A stretch of DNA of 64,000 nt from Membranipora membranacea (GCA_914767715.1 OU612071.1:3968001-4032000); one strand, 5' to 3'. Positions 28,201 to 43,400 are shown, counted from the stretch's first letter. A program made the numbers and translations. The notes: generated by a model not told the origin, from the letters alone.

Positions 28201-31200
28201 ACTTTTCTATGCTATTTGTGAAGGGTGTGAGTAGCAAAGGAATACAGCACTTTGAATCAAGTAATCCTGCATTCACAGACCAAATTTATAGTGAACTTTT
28301 AAAAGTCTAGAGTGGTCTGATGGTTCGATTCCCGTCGCCGGCTGTTATTTTTGATTTGGCGCTGGCAAGTCATTCATCCTAGCCAGGTCCGTTTGGTCAG
28401 GACCATAAATACAGCAGGCAGGACAAGGTTATGGGTATCCACTACACACACGGCACCTGGGATTTTGGGGGAGGGGGTGGGCCTGTTAAATAGGATGGTC
28501 AAATAAGACCTAGTGTAAAGATAAAACATTCACCTCAAATAGAACTGGACTTGTCCAGATCTTCCGTATGTACAGAACAAGAAACCCGGACTGTTAGAAT
28601 CAGAAACTGCAGCATAATCTGAAAAACAGAATAGAAAGGAATTGAATGATAGCTTTCCGATCGCTCTCTCATGTAATGACATAACGTCAAGTGTTTGTGC
28701 AACAGGCTTGCTTATCGGTCAAGAAGAAGTTCATGTTTATCAATGTTTCCATGTATCAAACCAATACAATGGTTAAAGTGATTCGTTTCATCTAGCAATG
28801 CTGTCTTGTAGGGTGATTTCTTTGTTTTGTAACAGAACAAAACTTGGTATGTGTACACCGGCTAGATAAACCTGTTCTGGAACACAAGCTACGGTTACTG
28901 AGTCAAGGAAACAGCCTACGGTTTCTTGGTCGATACACAGGCATGATTACAGGGTCGGGTACACAGGCAATGTTTTCGGGGTCTGGTACACAGGCTGCAG
29001 TAAGCGGGAGGTACACATGCCATGTTATTGTGTTTCATAAAGTGATGAGCTCTTTACTTTAATCACCCAGATTCCTACATACGCATTCATGTACCTGCAT
29101 CTTCGGATAGTTGTAACCACGCCCCCTAGCCGCGTGACAGGGCTAACACCCCCCTCATGTACACGCCCCTCATGTACATGCCCCCTCATGCACACGACCC
29201 CCCTCATGTACACGCCCTACTTGTGTACATGCACCCCTCATTTACACGCCCCACTCTTGTACATGCCCCCTCATTGTAACCACACCCAGCATGTTTACGC
29301 CCCACTCATTGTTTCTATGCACCCTCATGTACCTGCAGCTGAAATATATCTGTAAGATATTATACAGGATCTCTTTCCATCTTCATAAGAGGAAGGATAC
29401 TTCACCCAAGCTGCTACTGTCACAGAAAACTTAATGTCAAGGTCATCTTCCCTCACATCATTATCGGTGTAAATCAATGACTCTCTGTAATCACCATCAA
29501 TCATCACCGCACCTGTAAAATAAGTCATTCAAAAGGGGTCATAGAGGGGTCATATAGGGGTCATATAGGTGTCATATCTTCAAATAAATTTTTTGTTGGT
29601 TGCATTTTTCTTTATTTTGACCGATCAATGGCCATATCAGACAAATCAGACCATGTCAACAAAAGAATGAAGGATTAACAAAAACGCACAAAAAGGCTCC
29701 TTGAGAAAAGTGATGTTCGAGAATGATTTTTAAGGTATTGTTATTTTTTAGGTATTAAGAATGATTATTATGATATTGCAGGGAATTGTGGCCCTTTGAT
29801 ATTGCTGAGACATTAAGCTTTTTGTTGCGTTATTAGGGTCACAGTAATATCAGAAGAAAATAACCCCACTGTCATCAATATTACATTATTGACATGTCTA
29901 TCGCTGATCGTTATAGTCAATTTCGTAGCAGTGTCTAACATGTACCAACCTAGAAAATAATAAAATTGACTGCAGACCGTTAAATCATATTCCGTGTGAT
30001 TGTACTACAAAGTGAATTAAATTCAGATTCTATTGAGCGATCGATCTATACATGCAATAGTATATACTACAATATTTAAACCTGCGATGGATTAATCAAA
30101 CTTTAGGCAGAGAAGTCCCTGATCAACACCGGACAATTATGTTATAATCTCACCATTTGTATCACCGTAAGGACCAATCACATTGAAGTTAACTCCACTG
30201 TCTGGTAAGGTCATAAGGTCAGGTGATCGTCCTGTTATATCTCTGTACTGATGACGTTCTGTTAGAGGCCAGTAAGCAACAGGGTAAGGTAGAGACAATT
30301 CATCGGCTGAAAAAATTATAAATATTAATAATAATAGTAATAATAATGCCATATAATCAATTGCTGTAGTGACCAGCCAACATAAGAGATATTATAACAA
30401 AGCTTATAATAACAAATATATAAGGTTTGAACAGATGACAATGATCATTTACTTATTCCCTATACTAAACTGTCACAAAATAAAATAGTTTCACTTGAAG
30501 GAGAACCACAGAACAAAGTAAAATATTATATTTAATCCGTACTGCCTTCCTCAGTCAAAATTTGTTTTCTTTTACAAAGCTGTCTCTTGCGAATGTTGTT
30601 GATACCAATAGAAGTTTCCCCCCTTGATGAAGTACAAAAAGTTATAAAGAGTTGACTGCACTTACTGAATATGTATATAATATATATCATAATATAACAA
30701 ATGCTTGAATTTTTCCACAAAAATGGCTTATCAATATATTTTAACACCTTTCATGATAACTCTATCAAGCAACATGGTGGGGACTCATCAGATCTAATGG
30801 TGAATGGAACAATGGAGAAGCGGCCGTTTATCAGGATTGTACAGTACAGTAAACTCCATACCACTCATCACCATCGTTACTAAGACAGGGGAGCGATTTC
30901 TTATGGCATCACTATTTTTCAGAATTGCTGTCCTACTGATGCTTTAGTAAAATATCGTAGTCTGTTCGTATCGTTTATTAAAGTCTACCAAAGTTTAGGT
31001 TTGATTGATATAGACAGTTTGCTAAGCCCCATTTTCAGCCTCTATCTGGGGTTGTCCTCTCTCCATTTAGGAACTCTTTAACACAAGCAGCACAGCGAAG
31101 AGGCTTAAATTACAGCTCAGAAAACTTTGATTTTTAAAACTTACTGTACACAATACATGCATCTCTAGTATGGAGAAACTGTCTCAGATTGAGAGCTTCT

Positions 31201-34200
31201 TCGTACACCTGGTAACATTCCAGAAGAAGAGTTTTTTCACTGTTTGTGATTTCGATTGTATCCAGTGTAACATATCCGTGGCCGACAAATCGAACGTGTA
31301 GCGGCTAAAAATAAATAAGATTGTTCAGTCATTTTAATAAAATTATGGCTTTAATCAGTAGATGTCTGCATGTCAATCACGTTTTGTCAAGCTAAAAATA
31401 TTTAATTGGTTTGCAACGTAGACCTATTTGACCATAATAAAGGCAATCATGCTTGCCTATAACCCAGGGTCAACACATGATCATCAGCTGATCGAGCACT
31501 GACTTGAAGTGATTGACCTCTCTGTTGGGTTTAGTCTCAGTAATTGACCAAGAGAGATTTAACGTATTAAGATCAGCCAATCACGGTCTGTCAGTCTTAC
31601 AGTAGTTAACCAATCACAGTTTGTCAAGCTGTCTGTAATTAACCAATCAGATTTTGACTAGGCATATCTTGAAAGGAGTAGGCGGTAGCTCAGTTAGTTA
31701 GAGCGCCGTCCATTCAGCATGCAAATGTTGAAGGTCGTGGGTTCGAATCCCACTGCAGTCTATCAACTACTGGGGTTTGGTTGGCCCCCAGGTGTGCTCC
31801 GACCTGCCTGCAAACTGAGAGCAAATGGGCGCAGACATTGCAGCCTAGCCCCTAAGGCAACTGGTATTTCGCTGCTCATGCTTCGGGATGTGGCATGTGA
31901 TATGACAACTGATTTTAATCAACCTAAAAAAACTTACATCACCATTCATATAGATTGTAACAGTTCCAAGGTATCCATCATATACAACTCCAAACCAAAC
32001 CATCATATAACAGTAATCAGATTCAAACACGTCTTCAAACACATGATCTGTACTACCTATTCTGTAAACATTGATAAGATGGAGACCTCAAGCCAATTCT
32101 TGACAATACATGAGATTATCCACAAAACTCAGTTTTGTGTTTGTGATAAACGCATGTGTATATAAAATAAAAGAAACCCATATCCAGTGCCTCATAACAC
32201 TTTTTTCAAAAAAGGTTTTTTTGGAAAATAGAAGAAATGGTTGTATCCAAGTCCTGTCTTCAACCACATATGTGTAGTAAATCCAGTTGCATGCGCATGT
32301 AATATTTATTACACATTTTTTGCCTAATATGTGCCATTAAAGTTTAAAGAAAAGAAAAATTTAACAAAATTACACTTTTTCGATTCATCTTCAAGTTGAA
32401 TATAGATCGGTGGGAAGGTGTGGTTGAGTGGCAAGCATGGTCAATTGCAGCACGGGAGGCCCAAGTTCAAGTCCTGGTGAGGTCTGATATTTTCATAACT
32501 TCTCTTTTACGACTTGGTGGATTACTACTTTTACCCACCACCTCATTGAATTCCCAGGTGTGATTATAAAACAAGCAAAGAGGTGAATGTATAATCTAAT
32601 ATTTTTACATATACCACAATTATCACACTACATGAGGCCCGGTTGGAACCCCTGTGAAGACGGATTTTTTTAATACCCTAGTGGCATCTATAACATGTTT
32701 TGTTACATACATACATTACATACCATTATATATCACATACAATTATGCATTACATACAATTATATATTTTAAACAATGATATATTATATACACTGATATA
32801 TTATATTATATAATTATATTATATAATATTAACAATTTTATAATATATACAATTATATATTACATTATAAATATATAATTACAAAATATATACAATTATT
32901 TACAATAATATATTATATACAATTATAAATTATATATTACTATCATACAATTATATAATATATTATATACAATTATATACAATGTACAATTATTTATAAT
33001 TATACCACAATTTTAACACAGCTGTTGAGTTCAAATCCCGGTGAGGCAGACTCCAGCTGTCTACCTCATAGGTAGCATGGTAAGGATAGCCATTTCATTT
33101 TGCACTTATACTGACATCGCCAATTGGCCATCCATCATAAACTTAATCGACAACCTGATTGTATATCATCCACACCCTTGAAGTTTTGTGGCATTTATGA
33201 TTGCGCCATTTCTAGTTTAGTTATCAACAGTAATAGAATATTTGGATGGGTATGGTGAGATGGCGCAATTGGTTAGCCGCTTGCTTTTCACTACCAGGCG
33301 ATTGGTGTCGCAGTAGAAGTGGGTTTGAATCCCATAATTGGAGAAGCTTTCAAGGTCGATTGCTCCAGCCCCCAGCACCCTTGGATGTATACCTCTTCTG
33401 AGATTTTTCAATGATTAACAGTAACAGAGTATTGTTTAGTCCTACCTTGAGAAATGAGTTTCAGTCCAGGATATATTGGTATCTGGTATTCTTACTAATA
33501 TATACAGTATTTATAATGTTAACAGATACTCATACTTACTTATTTATATATTCGCTAACAAGTATTATATTTTGACTGAAAGAACGTGGCCTTGGCATTA
33601 TATATAACTTCCTGGCCACCACTCTTGGCTCAAAGATAGGTTGAAAATCTAAAAGTTGTGAAGTTCGGTTTTGTTCTAAGATATACTAACTTGACAGTAA
33701 CCTCCCTATCAGAGATTGTCACAACATCACTGATAAGATCAGTACTTCCTCTTCTCCACTTCATATGAGTAGCCAGTGTGAACGAGTTCAGAGTCGATCG
33801 ACTTAGACCAGGCAGGGTGATTTCCTGATTATATATTTTGCTTGCTGACTTATATCGGTTTCTTGCGCCTGAAATAGCAATATAAAACCAATATTGATTG
33901 AAAGAGAATTATACTCGGAAACTCAACTAAAATAAAAATAGATTTAAAGCATGAGAATCAGAGAACAAATATGTACACAGTCCATATTGCAATCAAGGAA
34001 GTTTTTGATAATAAAGCAAATACCAGACAACCAAATTCAAGCCATGATGACCGGTCCGATGCTCTTTGCAATTTAATGCAATTTTTACTTTTGACCTATA
34101 GACATCAAGACTACCGACCTGTAGCATACTCCAGTTCCGTCCCAGTAGCCAGAGTAGCCAATCTGCCTGACTGTGAGAGTTCTCTCAGTCTGAATGACTG

Positions 34201-34370
34201 TCCAAATGGGAAAATAAGACTAGCCTGTGGTCTGTAGCTTCTTTTGTTTGTCTTACATTCGTTCTTGACTCTTTGTATTGCATCAGATGAAAGAGGCATA
34301 CCATGCCACTGTACACAGGCTATAGCAGAATCTCTGGCACTAAAGATACAAAGTATACCATATGTTGATG

Positions 34371-34402
<32 letters not shown>

Positions 34403-37400
34403 AAATATATATATATATATTATATGTTAATATGTATATATATGTATATGTTTATGTATATATATATATATATATATATGTATATGTATATATATATATA
34501 AATATATATATGTATATGTAGGTATATTTATTTTATATATACATGAAAAGATTGCATTGATATATCGGTAGGAACGAAAGGATTTTAGAGTTTGACTCAA
34601 GCTTAGATAGTTGCAGCAGATTCTGCAGAAGCAATAGAGAAATGCTGTGCTGTCATGTCTTTCAATGTAACGTCACGTCTTTCGCTATAACATATGAAAT
34701 CTGTCTAACCTGTATCTGGTCAGATATCTGACACCTGTTACTTACTAGAGATGGTTTGGGTTTCCATACTCCATGATACTGATAACTGGTCCCATTTTAG
34801 TCACATGACTTCCATGTGAGTAGCTCTTCACCATGACATCATTAGCGTATAAGTGGGACATTCCTGGTGAAGAGTAAGATATACTTGGTACACAAGAATG
34901 CAAATCAACTCAGACCTTTGTACATAGGTCAACCAATTAGCAGATGTCTTTGAGATGAATCTATGTTCTCAGACACAGTTCGATAACACTCAGTAGAGAC
35001 GAACGACTGGGCAAACTTTAGCTCATGCGCTGGCTCTGATATATTTGGCTGTAGGGTGGTAGAGAGAGCCAATGTCAGGTCTCAGAGAGAAAGGACAACA
35101 GAATAAATAGTATGGCAGTTAGTTCGGAAGTAATTATGCAATATTTTCACATTTAAAACATTCAAAGCACTTCTTGGTGAAAATTATCCACAAATTGTAC
35201 TCCCTTCTCATCTAAGAGCTATTGGGTATTCATATGGCCTAATGCTGTGCCAACCTCATAAGCTACCACTTCAAAATACTTTTAATTACCATTCTTTTCC
35301 ACATCGTTCAAAATAAATATAGTTCCATTGTCAAGAGACATTTTACAATGAAAGATAACTTCATTTATGAATTTATGCAGTTCTCTCAAGTAGATGCAAG
35401 TGATAGTTTACTGGGCTGGTACAGCACTAGGCCCCATGAATACCTCATACCTCATATATGAGAAGGGAGGATAATTTCTAACGCCATACATAATTTTTGT
35501 CCAGAAGTGCTCTGAATTTTCTAGGTGTGAAAATATTGCGTAACTACTGCAGAACTTGCTCTCAGACTATGTATTGCTGTGGTCCTTCTGAAGTCTTTAG
35601 ATATGATGAAAGCTAAATACTTTCCAACTCAATATTTATATCAAAGTTTACTTTCAGAAAGGTACCATCTGACCTGGCATTGGCTCTCATCCAACCCACC
35701 AGCAAATCTTTGGAAAGGAAAACTCATTAAAACTGCTAGTTTGAAAACACCATCCAGCCATTGGATGACAAGTGACCTTCAAGTGACCTTCAAAAGTTCA
35801 GATGTACTGACCTGTTCCGTAGTTATAGACGACAGCGATGTAGTTCCACTTCCTGATCTTTAGTACACCAGTATCTGATGATACAGTACCTTTAACTGCC
35901 CCGTCAGTCTCAGAGTAGTGAGCGTAGTACAGCTGTGTCTCGTCTGAATGCTTCCAGATGTGTGGAGCGCTATTTTCTCCATTTGCATCTTCCCAGATCC
36001 GGAAAATCGGGCCATTGCTACAGTTTAATGTAATATGTAATATATAATATAATGTAATATAATATATATGATGAAATATAATGATAAAAATAAGGCCTAA
36101 ACAAACAATTCAATGACATGCAACAATTGTGTTATCAGTTCATGGCAACTGTTTGCATTGCGCACAATGAATCTGTAAACTAGTAAGCAGGGAAAATGAA
36201 TAAACCAAATTGAACTCTTACTCCCAACACTCACTGTGTGCTGAGCATCAGCTTATTCAGGGATATGGAGTTACCGATGAGGTTGAAGGGAAGGATCTCC
36301 AATCCTGTTCCCTCAGTGATGCGGATGCTCAGGACAGAATTAGATTGAGAAGTTTGATAGAGCCTCAGGCAGGCACCCCCTACCCGAACAGTAGAGACCG
36401 GAGATAGGTGAGGATAGGTGAGGATAAGGTTGAATGGGCCATTAAAGTGGGGTTAATGGATATGGCCATTAAGTATAAGATGTAAGGATAAAAAAGGTTT
36501 CTTGGTTGGAACAAGAAAACCAAAACTCATTGCCCTCTGCGCATTATGGTACTGACCCATTTCCTGGTTTAAACCAGGCAGTGAAGGTAAAACTGTTCAC
36601 ATCTAGCTGTCCATCAGCATTATCTACTGTACCCCAGGAGTCAAATGATTGTCTGAATAAGTATGAGCCATCACTATCACCTGTTTTTTATATGTAATAT
36701 ATAATACAACACAATAAAAATAAAATGAAATATGACTGTAAGTATGAGCCATCTGAATCACCCGGAATAATCAGAGGAAATATACACTATAATTTGATAT
36801 AATATAGGAATCATATAAGGTATTCTTTATTACTGTAATCATGATCACTCAATGTAATTGTCCATCTCATGTGCATGAACTGTGAGAATTTATTTGTATT
36901 GATATAAAAGGAGGGTGATGTACAACGGTGCTCAAAAGTTGATATTTTTAGCGGGTTTGGAGTCATCGGCTCTTTGACGTCAGGTATATAACTCCCTGTT
37001 AAAAAGTTGTCACTGATAAATCGCACAACGAATGGTTGTTCCCCTTAACACTGGAGGGCATGTCAATGCTTGCAGTGTGAAGTTACTGCATCACTTAAAC
37101 CCTGCATTACTTACTGCACAGGGCCATCTCATGTCAATTACTATCTGTGAATAGTCCAGGCGGCACCTAGCTATGAGTGTTCAAAAGATGTGTTTATTCA
37201 AACAGCACCAGGGCAACATGGAATTAATTTATTCTAGTATATCTCTGGTACCTATACTTATCAGTCAGCCGGTTAAAGATTTATTTAGGGTTAAAGTTTA
37301 GAATACAGGAAAATCTCTCTGTCAGTATAATTAAAATGGAGTGGTCAACAATCTGACAATATTTATATGTGAATATAGGTCTTGTAGCCTTTTGCCTTGC

Positions 37401-40400
37401 CAGCTGCTCAGTCACCTTGAGCAAAGCCTGTCAGCATTACGCTGTCAGAACATAATTGATGACTTCTTATAAAGGGTTTAAGCTTTCAATAAAAAGACTT
37501 TCTAGCATGACAGTGACTCCTATGAAGTACTGTGAAGCGCTCATGTGGAGGGCATGGAATGACCGTAAAGCATGAATTTTGATTAGGCGAATAATATTAT
37601 TTGGATTATGATTGGTTGAATGTTAATGATACTAACCATTAGGATCATTCTCAACAGAGAAGTACTTAGCTACTCCATCTTTGTTATGTCCGTCAGCGAT
37701 ATTATTAATCCCATAGTCAGCATTCATTGGCCAATGAGCTATAGCATGAGGCCAAGGGTAGAGAGCTTTATATTCTGTAAACAAAACACGACGTAATATG
37801 AGCTTTCAACATGGCTTATGTAAAGTATTTTGTATTTCGATAACTCTGACACCATAAGCATGGAGGAATCGGTCACAATGGAAAAGCAGAAATTGATTTC
37901 GAAAATAAAAAACACTGATCGATCTTTGTCAAGATTCACCTTACGTAATTGTTTAAAGTATGTCCTTTTGTCCTGTTGACATCACAACAGACCAAAATCA
38001 ATACCATAGGCCTGCATGACAATTAAAAAAGCAGCAAAATCAATAAAGCATTCAGCTTGACCTTGGCTGATCTCTTTGAAGTGAGCAATGAAGTGCCCTC
38101 AGATGGTGTCGCTGATTAATCAATAATAACTATTATGTGAGAATTGTCATGCGTGCTGAAATATGTGATATCTGATAACTGTCTTATGGTCATCCCTTCA
38201 ATGCCAACACTAACAGCTTGTCAAGTATAAAAATTTACCCCTAGGGAAAACTCATATTTATTCCGCTAAATCAACACTGCTGATTGGTTTACTTTGTCTT
38301 GCTTAATCCCTAATTTGTATATTAGACAACTAGAATACCAAAACATTGAATCAAATGTCTCAAACTATTTGTCAGTGTTTTCGAAAGAAAATAATGGTCC
38401 CTGAACGTACTTCTGATATTCTCTGTATCAACTTATTTATTACGATAATTTCCTACAGAAAGCTTACGGTTTGGAAAGCACATGCTGAATGCCGCACTCA
38501 GCTCCTCTTGGGTTAAGGAGGTATCAAAGTACATCGTACAGAGTATCCCAGCTTCTAACGTACTCGTATCACCGACTATCGCTCCGAGCTGTACCGAGTC
38601 ATACTCATCATCTAACAGTCCGGTATAACTCGATCTGGAATAGATTTGTTTTACTAAGAATAACTAATATTAAGAGTAACATTCACACTGACACTTGTAC
38701 AGACACTAACACTAACACTGGCTCTGGCACTGATACTGGCAATGGCACTGGCAGTTGTATTCGCACTGACATTGACACTGGCACTGGCACAAGCACTAGC
38801 ACAAGCACTAGCACTAGCACTGGTACTGGCACTGGCACTGTCACAAGCTCTAGCACTAGCACTAACACTGACACTGGCACTGGCACTGGCACTGGCACTG
38901 GCACTGGCACTGGCACTGGCACTAGCACAATCACTAGCATTAGAATTAGCACTAGCAATAGCACTAGCATTAGCACTAGCACTAGCACTAGCACTAGCAC
39001 TAGCACTAGCACAAGCACTAACATTAACAGAAACAGCAACATGAGCAGTGTTGACAATTTTTTGATTTTGGTCCCACATTATAAATCAAAAGCGTTAACC
39101 ATACATCAATTGCATGCATACAGAACTGCCTTGGGAAAGTCCTTCCTCAGACATAAGGCTTTTTCAACATTCTGCTGTCTTCCACTGGAAATCAGACATT
39201 ACTTTACTCATGTTTTTTTCTTTTCCGCCCATGAAATTGTCTGGCAGTGAATAGGAAGCTCGCAACCGATTGCGCCATCTCACCATCCCCAAAATGGATG
39301 GGTTGATGGCATCAATTAGAAAGACCGCTATTCGCTACTAGAAGAAGCTACCACATTATTCTACCTTAGGTCAATTCTCTCTTCACCATCCTTATAAGTT
39401 TTAATAACCCCATTCTCCTGATCATATGTGACAGCCAGCTGTATCCATGTATCTGTATAAACGATGGATTATCAATTAACTCCTTGTCCTTGGCACACAG
39501 ATTTGATGCTAATGTTAAAGGCTACCCATCTACCAATGCATGTCATAGTCAGGCAGTTACTTATGTCTCCAGGAAGTGCTTGTTTCTTGTAACAAACTTT
39601 CTGGAGACTGTGACATCATAATGCAGTGTAACAAGCTCAGAATTGGATGGAAATCGATTTTTGAAGATAATAAAAAATCTCACAATCTACACAATGTCGC
39701 TACATCATCTAGAATCAAGTTTCTGGTTGTTTCTCCTGTATCAAATTTGATGTGATTACTTGGGAATCTGATGTTAAAAATTCCTCAAAGATGTTATGCT
39801 CTGCCAAATAAAAAAATGTCAAATACTAAAACTTAAGGGTTATATTAATGACACAAGGCAGGTTTGTACATCATTGTCTGACACATACTATGTTCACCAT
39901 GCTATTATAATCATGTTCAAATGGTTTGACGAAGCAACTTGTTGCTATGACCTGATTTGCTGTTGGAGAGAGAGCCAATGCTGAGTCAGTGAAGGCAACC
40001 ACATTCACGATATATTGATAGGTTTTTTAGATAATTACCACAATCTGGCATTGTCTAATCTGGCATCTAAGCTGGCATTGTCTCTCCCGGCCACCAGCTA
40101 ATCAGAGCCAGCAGTTCGGCTCAGTATAACTGGGTATCAGTTAAGAATAATTTCTGAACTCTTGATTTCTTGAAGCCTTTTGCTCTATGGCTTTATGTCA
40201 AGGTAATCAAAACTCACCTGATGGAAAGAAGTTAACATCTGTATAGGACCAAGCAGAAGCTCCGCCTCCTCTAACATCAAACCTCGGGTGGAACGCAGTT
40301 GCCCCGTTGCAACATTTCCAGAATATATGGCCCCATTCGTGAACAGTTCCCATTGAGTATAAAGGTCCTTGCCTTGCACTATTCTGCAATGACAAATATA

Positions 40401-43400
40401 ATATATAAATGTAGTATTACAAACATGGTTTAAATTCAATTAAATTTTTTCCATGGTCTAGTTTTGAACACACACTTTGGGAGGTTGGATATTACAGTAT
40501 TATCTAGTAAGAAAATAAGATAACAGTACATAGAGCCCTCGGTATATGTGCTCTATACTCTGATACAGACAAAGTCTGCAACTTTGTTTTAGTAAAGTGC
40601 ACATGAGTCCACAATCTTACCAGGTCAATGAACATTGTCATCCATGTGAAGGAGTCTGTCACACTGAGCTTACGGTTTGTATTCGGTATCTCTATCCGTG
40701 ATGACCTAAATAACAAAGAGAGAGAAACTGAAAAGTCTCAGATAATCAGAAAACTTTTGATGAAACCAATTTTTAATTACTTAAAACGTCACAAAATGGA
40801 ATTGAACATGGAATGTAGCGTGTTGATTTGACAGTATTAAAATGCTAGATAGATACATCTAGAACCATCAGTTGGGTTGGTGATTTTCTAGTAGTGTTTC
40901 CTGATCAGGTTGAGACGAGGCTGACCAATTTCTTTGCCTAATCCATTGACATAGACTTGATAATAATAGCATAATGTCAAATGATCGATACTTATAAATG
41001 CCCATTTTTGGGGAGTGTTTGGGTTGAACCAAATATTACTTAGGTAAGCAATAAACTTCGTTTCAATTACAACAATATAATCATCCATTTAAATGTCCTG
41101 TAAGATCACAATGCTTTAATAAGATTAAAAATGTGTGGTGTCTAACCAGAAAGTGTTAACTTCATAAATTGGTTAATTATTAAGAGGACATGATGACAAA
41201 CCTTTTTAAACCTAGGACTCAGGGGGAGATAAATTCTTCTTGAGACATGACAAGATAATTCTAACTGTAGGGAATAAGGACCAGGGCAAGATGAAAAACA
41301 GGTATCCAACGAAGGAATGGGAGAGATAAATTCTACTAAAGACATGGAGGAGATAAATCTAACTTACTGATCATCTGCCCCAGTAAACTTAATGGCTCTG
41401 TTTGGAGTCCCCCAGGGACCTGATGTCCATTCTGTGTTGTAGAGTACCGCATCATTTCCGTTACCTAAAAAATAAAATCAAAAACTCATTATCCTACAGT
41501 TAGATCAGATCACTGGAACCAACCAGTTTCATTTCAGCCATAGCTTGATACTAATATTTTTGGCAGTGTATCGGATTTCTACTACTGGCAGTCCATCAGT
41601 TCTGATGATGACTTCTGCTTCAGAATCATTTTGCGCCAACTTGCCCTGTGTTTTTGGTTGACCTCTGCTACGAGATCCGTCCTTCAGTTGAGAGAAGAGA
41701 ATTTGCTTTGGTTACCGGTTGTCATTTTGCCTGCAGACATGACCGGTCCATCTCAGTGTTCGCTAAAGCGCCAGCTAGCCTACTCGACCATACTATTTAT
41801 TAATCACTACGTCTTAGCCTGATTATAATCCTTTCCCCTACGGTTGACATTTACCTCATTTTAGGATGAACTATGTGACATCACGCACTCCCAGGACCGT
41901 AGTTTTAGTGGTGGCAGGGACTCTCTGCCTCCCCTGGAATGATCAATACAGTGGCCTAAAAAGGCTATATGTGAATACCATGTCAGAAACAGCTTCTTTG
42001 GGATTTTCTTTTGCTATTTATGTAACCTTGATCGCTTTTGAGGAGGTCGCAGCACCCTTACTATTGATTATTGGAACTGCCTCAGATTTTTGCCCCCCCC
42101 CCCTACAATTCTTTTAAAGGGCAACCAAGGTTTCGCAGCAATGCATTAATGGGTAGCAAATAATGTGCTGGACAGCATCAGCTTTGTGTGTTACGCGATG
42201 CAAAACTCAAAGTAGTTGCTGACTCTAAGCTGGGTAACACTTCAGTTTAGGGGAGGTTCCAAGACTTTGCTGTAATAATTATAGAGCACAGGCTAAATAA
42301 TAACAGGAACAGGAAACTGCTATGTGGTATTCTCTTTTAGCTGAGTTTCAGTACCTGATGGAAGAAACGTTTCGCAAGAATCCTGACTGAATAATCATCC
42401 GAATTATATTTTGTCTTTTTCTCCATGCAGAATGCAATCTCCTATTAATCAATGGCCATCAATGAGAAGTTGTTTGAAACCTTGGTTGCCCCTTAAACTA
42501 CGGCCCTGACTCTTAGTACACTATGTCAGAGTAATTAATAACGGAGAAAGAACCAGAATACTACTCATTATCCACAGATTTACGCAGTCTTGAAGCCGAT
42601 CTGTCTTGTGATGACTATATATAGTCTCTTTTCAAGTTGCACACAATCACCTGAGCCTTGGTAGCTAGTGAAATGTTCTATATATTTTAATAAATACCTG
42701 AGAGATCTTTTCCTTCATACTGATTATCGAACATCCAGAATCCAACTGGGTGGGGAAAAGCTTGACCTGAAACACAAAACTTCAGTTAATTGGTGGTACT
42801 CTGTTAATAATAATAATATTGAAACCATATTATAAGAGCTCAACATTATAAAACAAAATCATCCCCTTGCCATAGACAGTAATGATGTGATACCAGATGG
42901 TTTGCTGATGCAAAGTTATTGAAAGACATGCACTGTGCAAAATCAGTTCCTATTCAATGAATATGCACTGGGCATAAGTCTGAATAATCATGTTTATACC
43001 TTCATTATTCCACTTTATACAATGATTATATCACATTCCTGGCAATATTATGCAACTATAATTATTCAATGTATGGTATAAGTAGACAACTTATTCATTT
43101 CAATTGTAATTATACAATGTAGGTATAACTTCATCTATTTATACAATCATTATCCCGCTTGGAATAAGCTCTGAATAGGAACCGATTTTGCACAGTGATG
43201 GGAACAGCACATCTTACTCATAATAATATTAATACAAACCCAACTTTAGTTGCTAAGTAATTACTGTTGAGCGATTTGTCAGTGCAATTTCTTGAGCGCA
43301 ATCTGATTCTTTTTTTTTATGATAAATTAGTAAATAAGATGACTTTGTGTTCACTTTTGATGACTTAAAGAGACTAGTTTTCAAAAGTTAGTTTGGAATT

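Noticed and set aside
31677-31758. Possible functional tRNA gene
   Set aside because: A and B boxes are good but the acceptor ends do not pair and the anticodon arm is a long hairpin; the sequence continues into a SINE body shared with another copy.
31719-32165. 148-codon plus-strand frame
   Set aside because: It runs through the SINE and antisense across exon 14 of gene B; no conserved protein features.
35579-35863. 94-codon plus-strand frame
   Set aside because: Partly antisense to exon 10 of gene B; no motif and no paralogue at the matching position of gene A.
38489-39250. 253-codon Thr/Ser/Gly frame and long Ala/Leu/Val frames on both strands
   Set aside because: Generated by the CACTGG/CACTAG hexamer array. 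The first part of the long frame is antisense to exon 7 of gene B.
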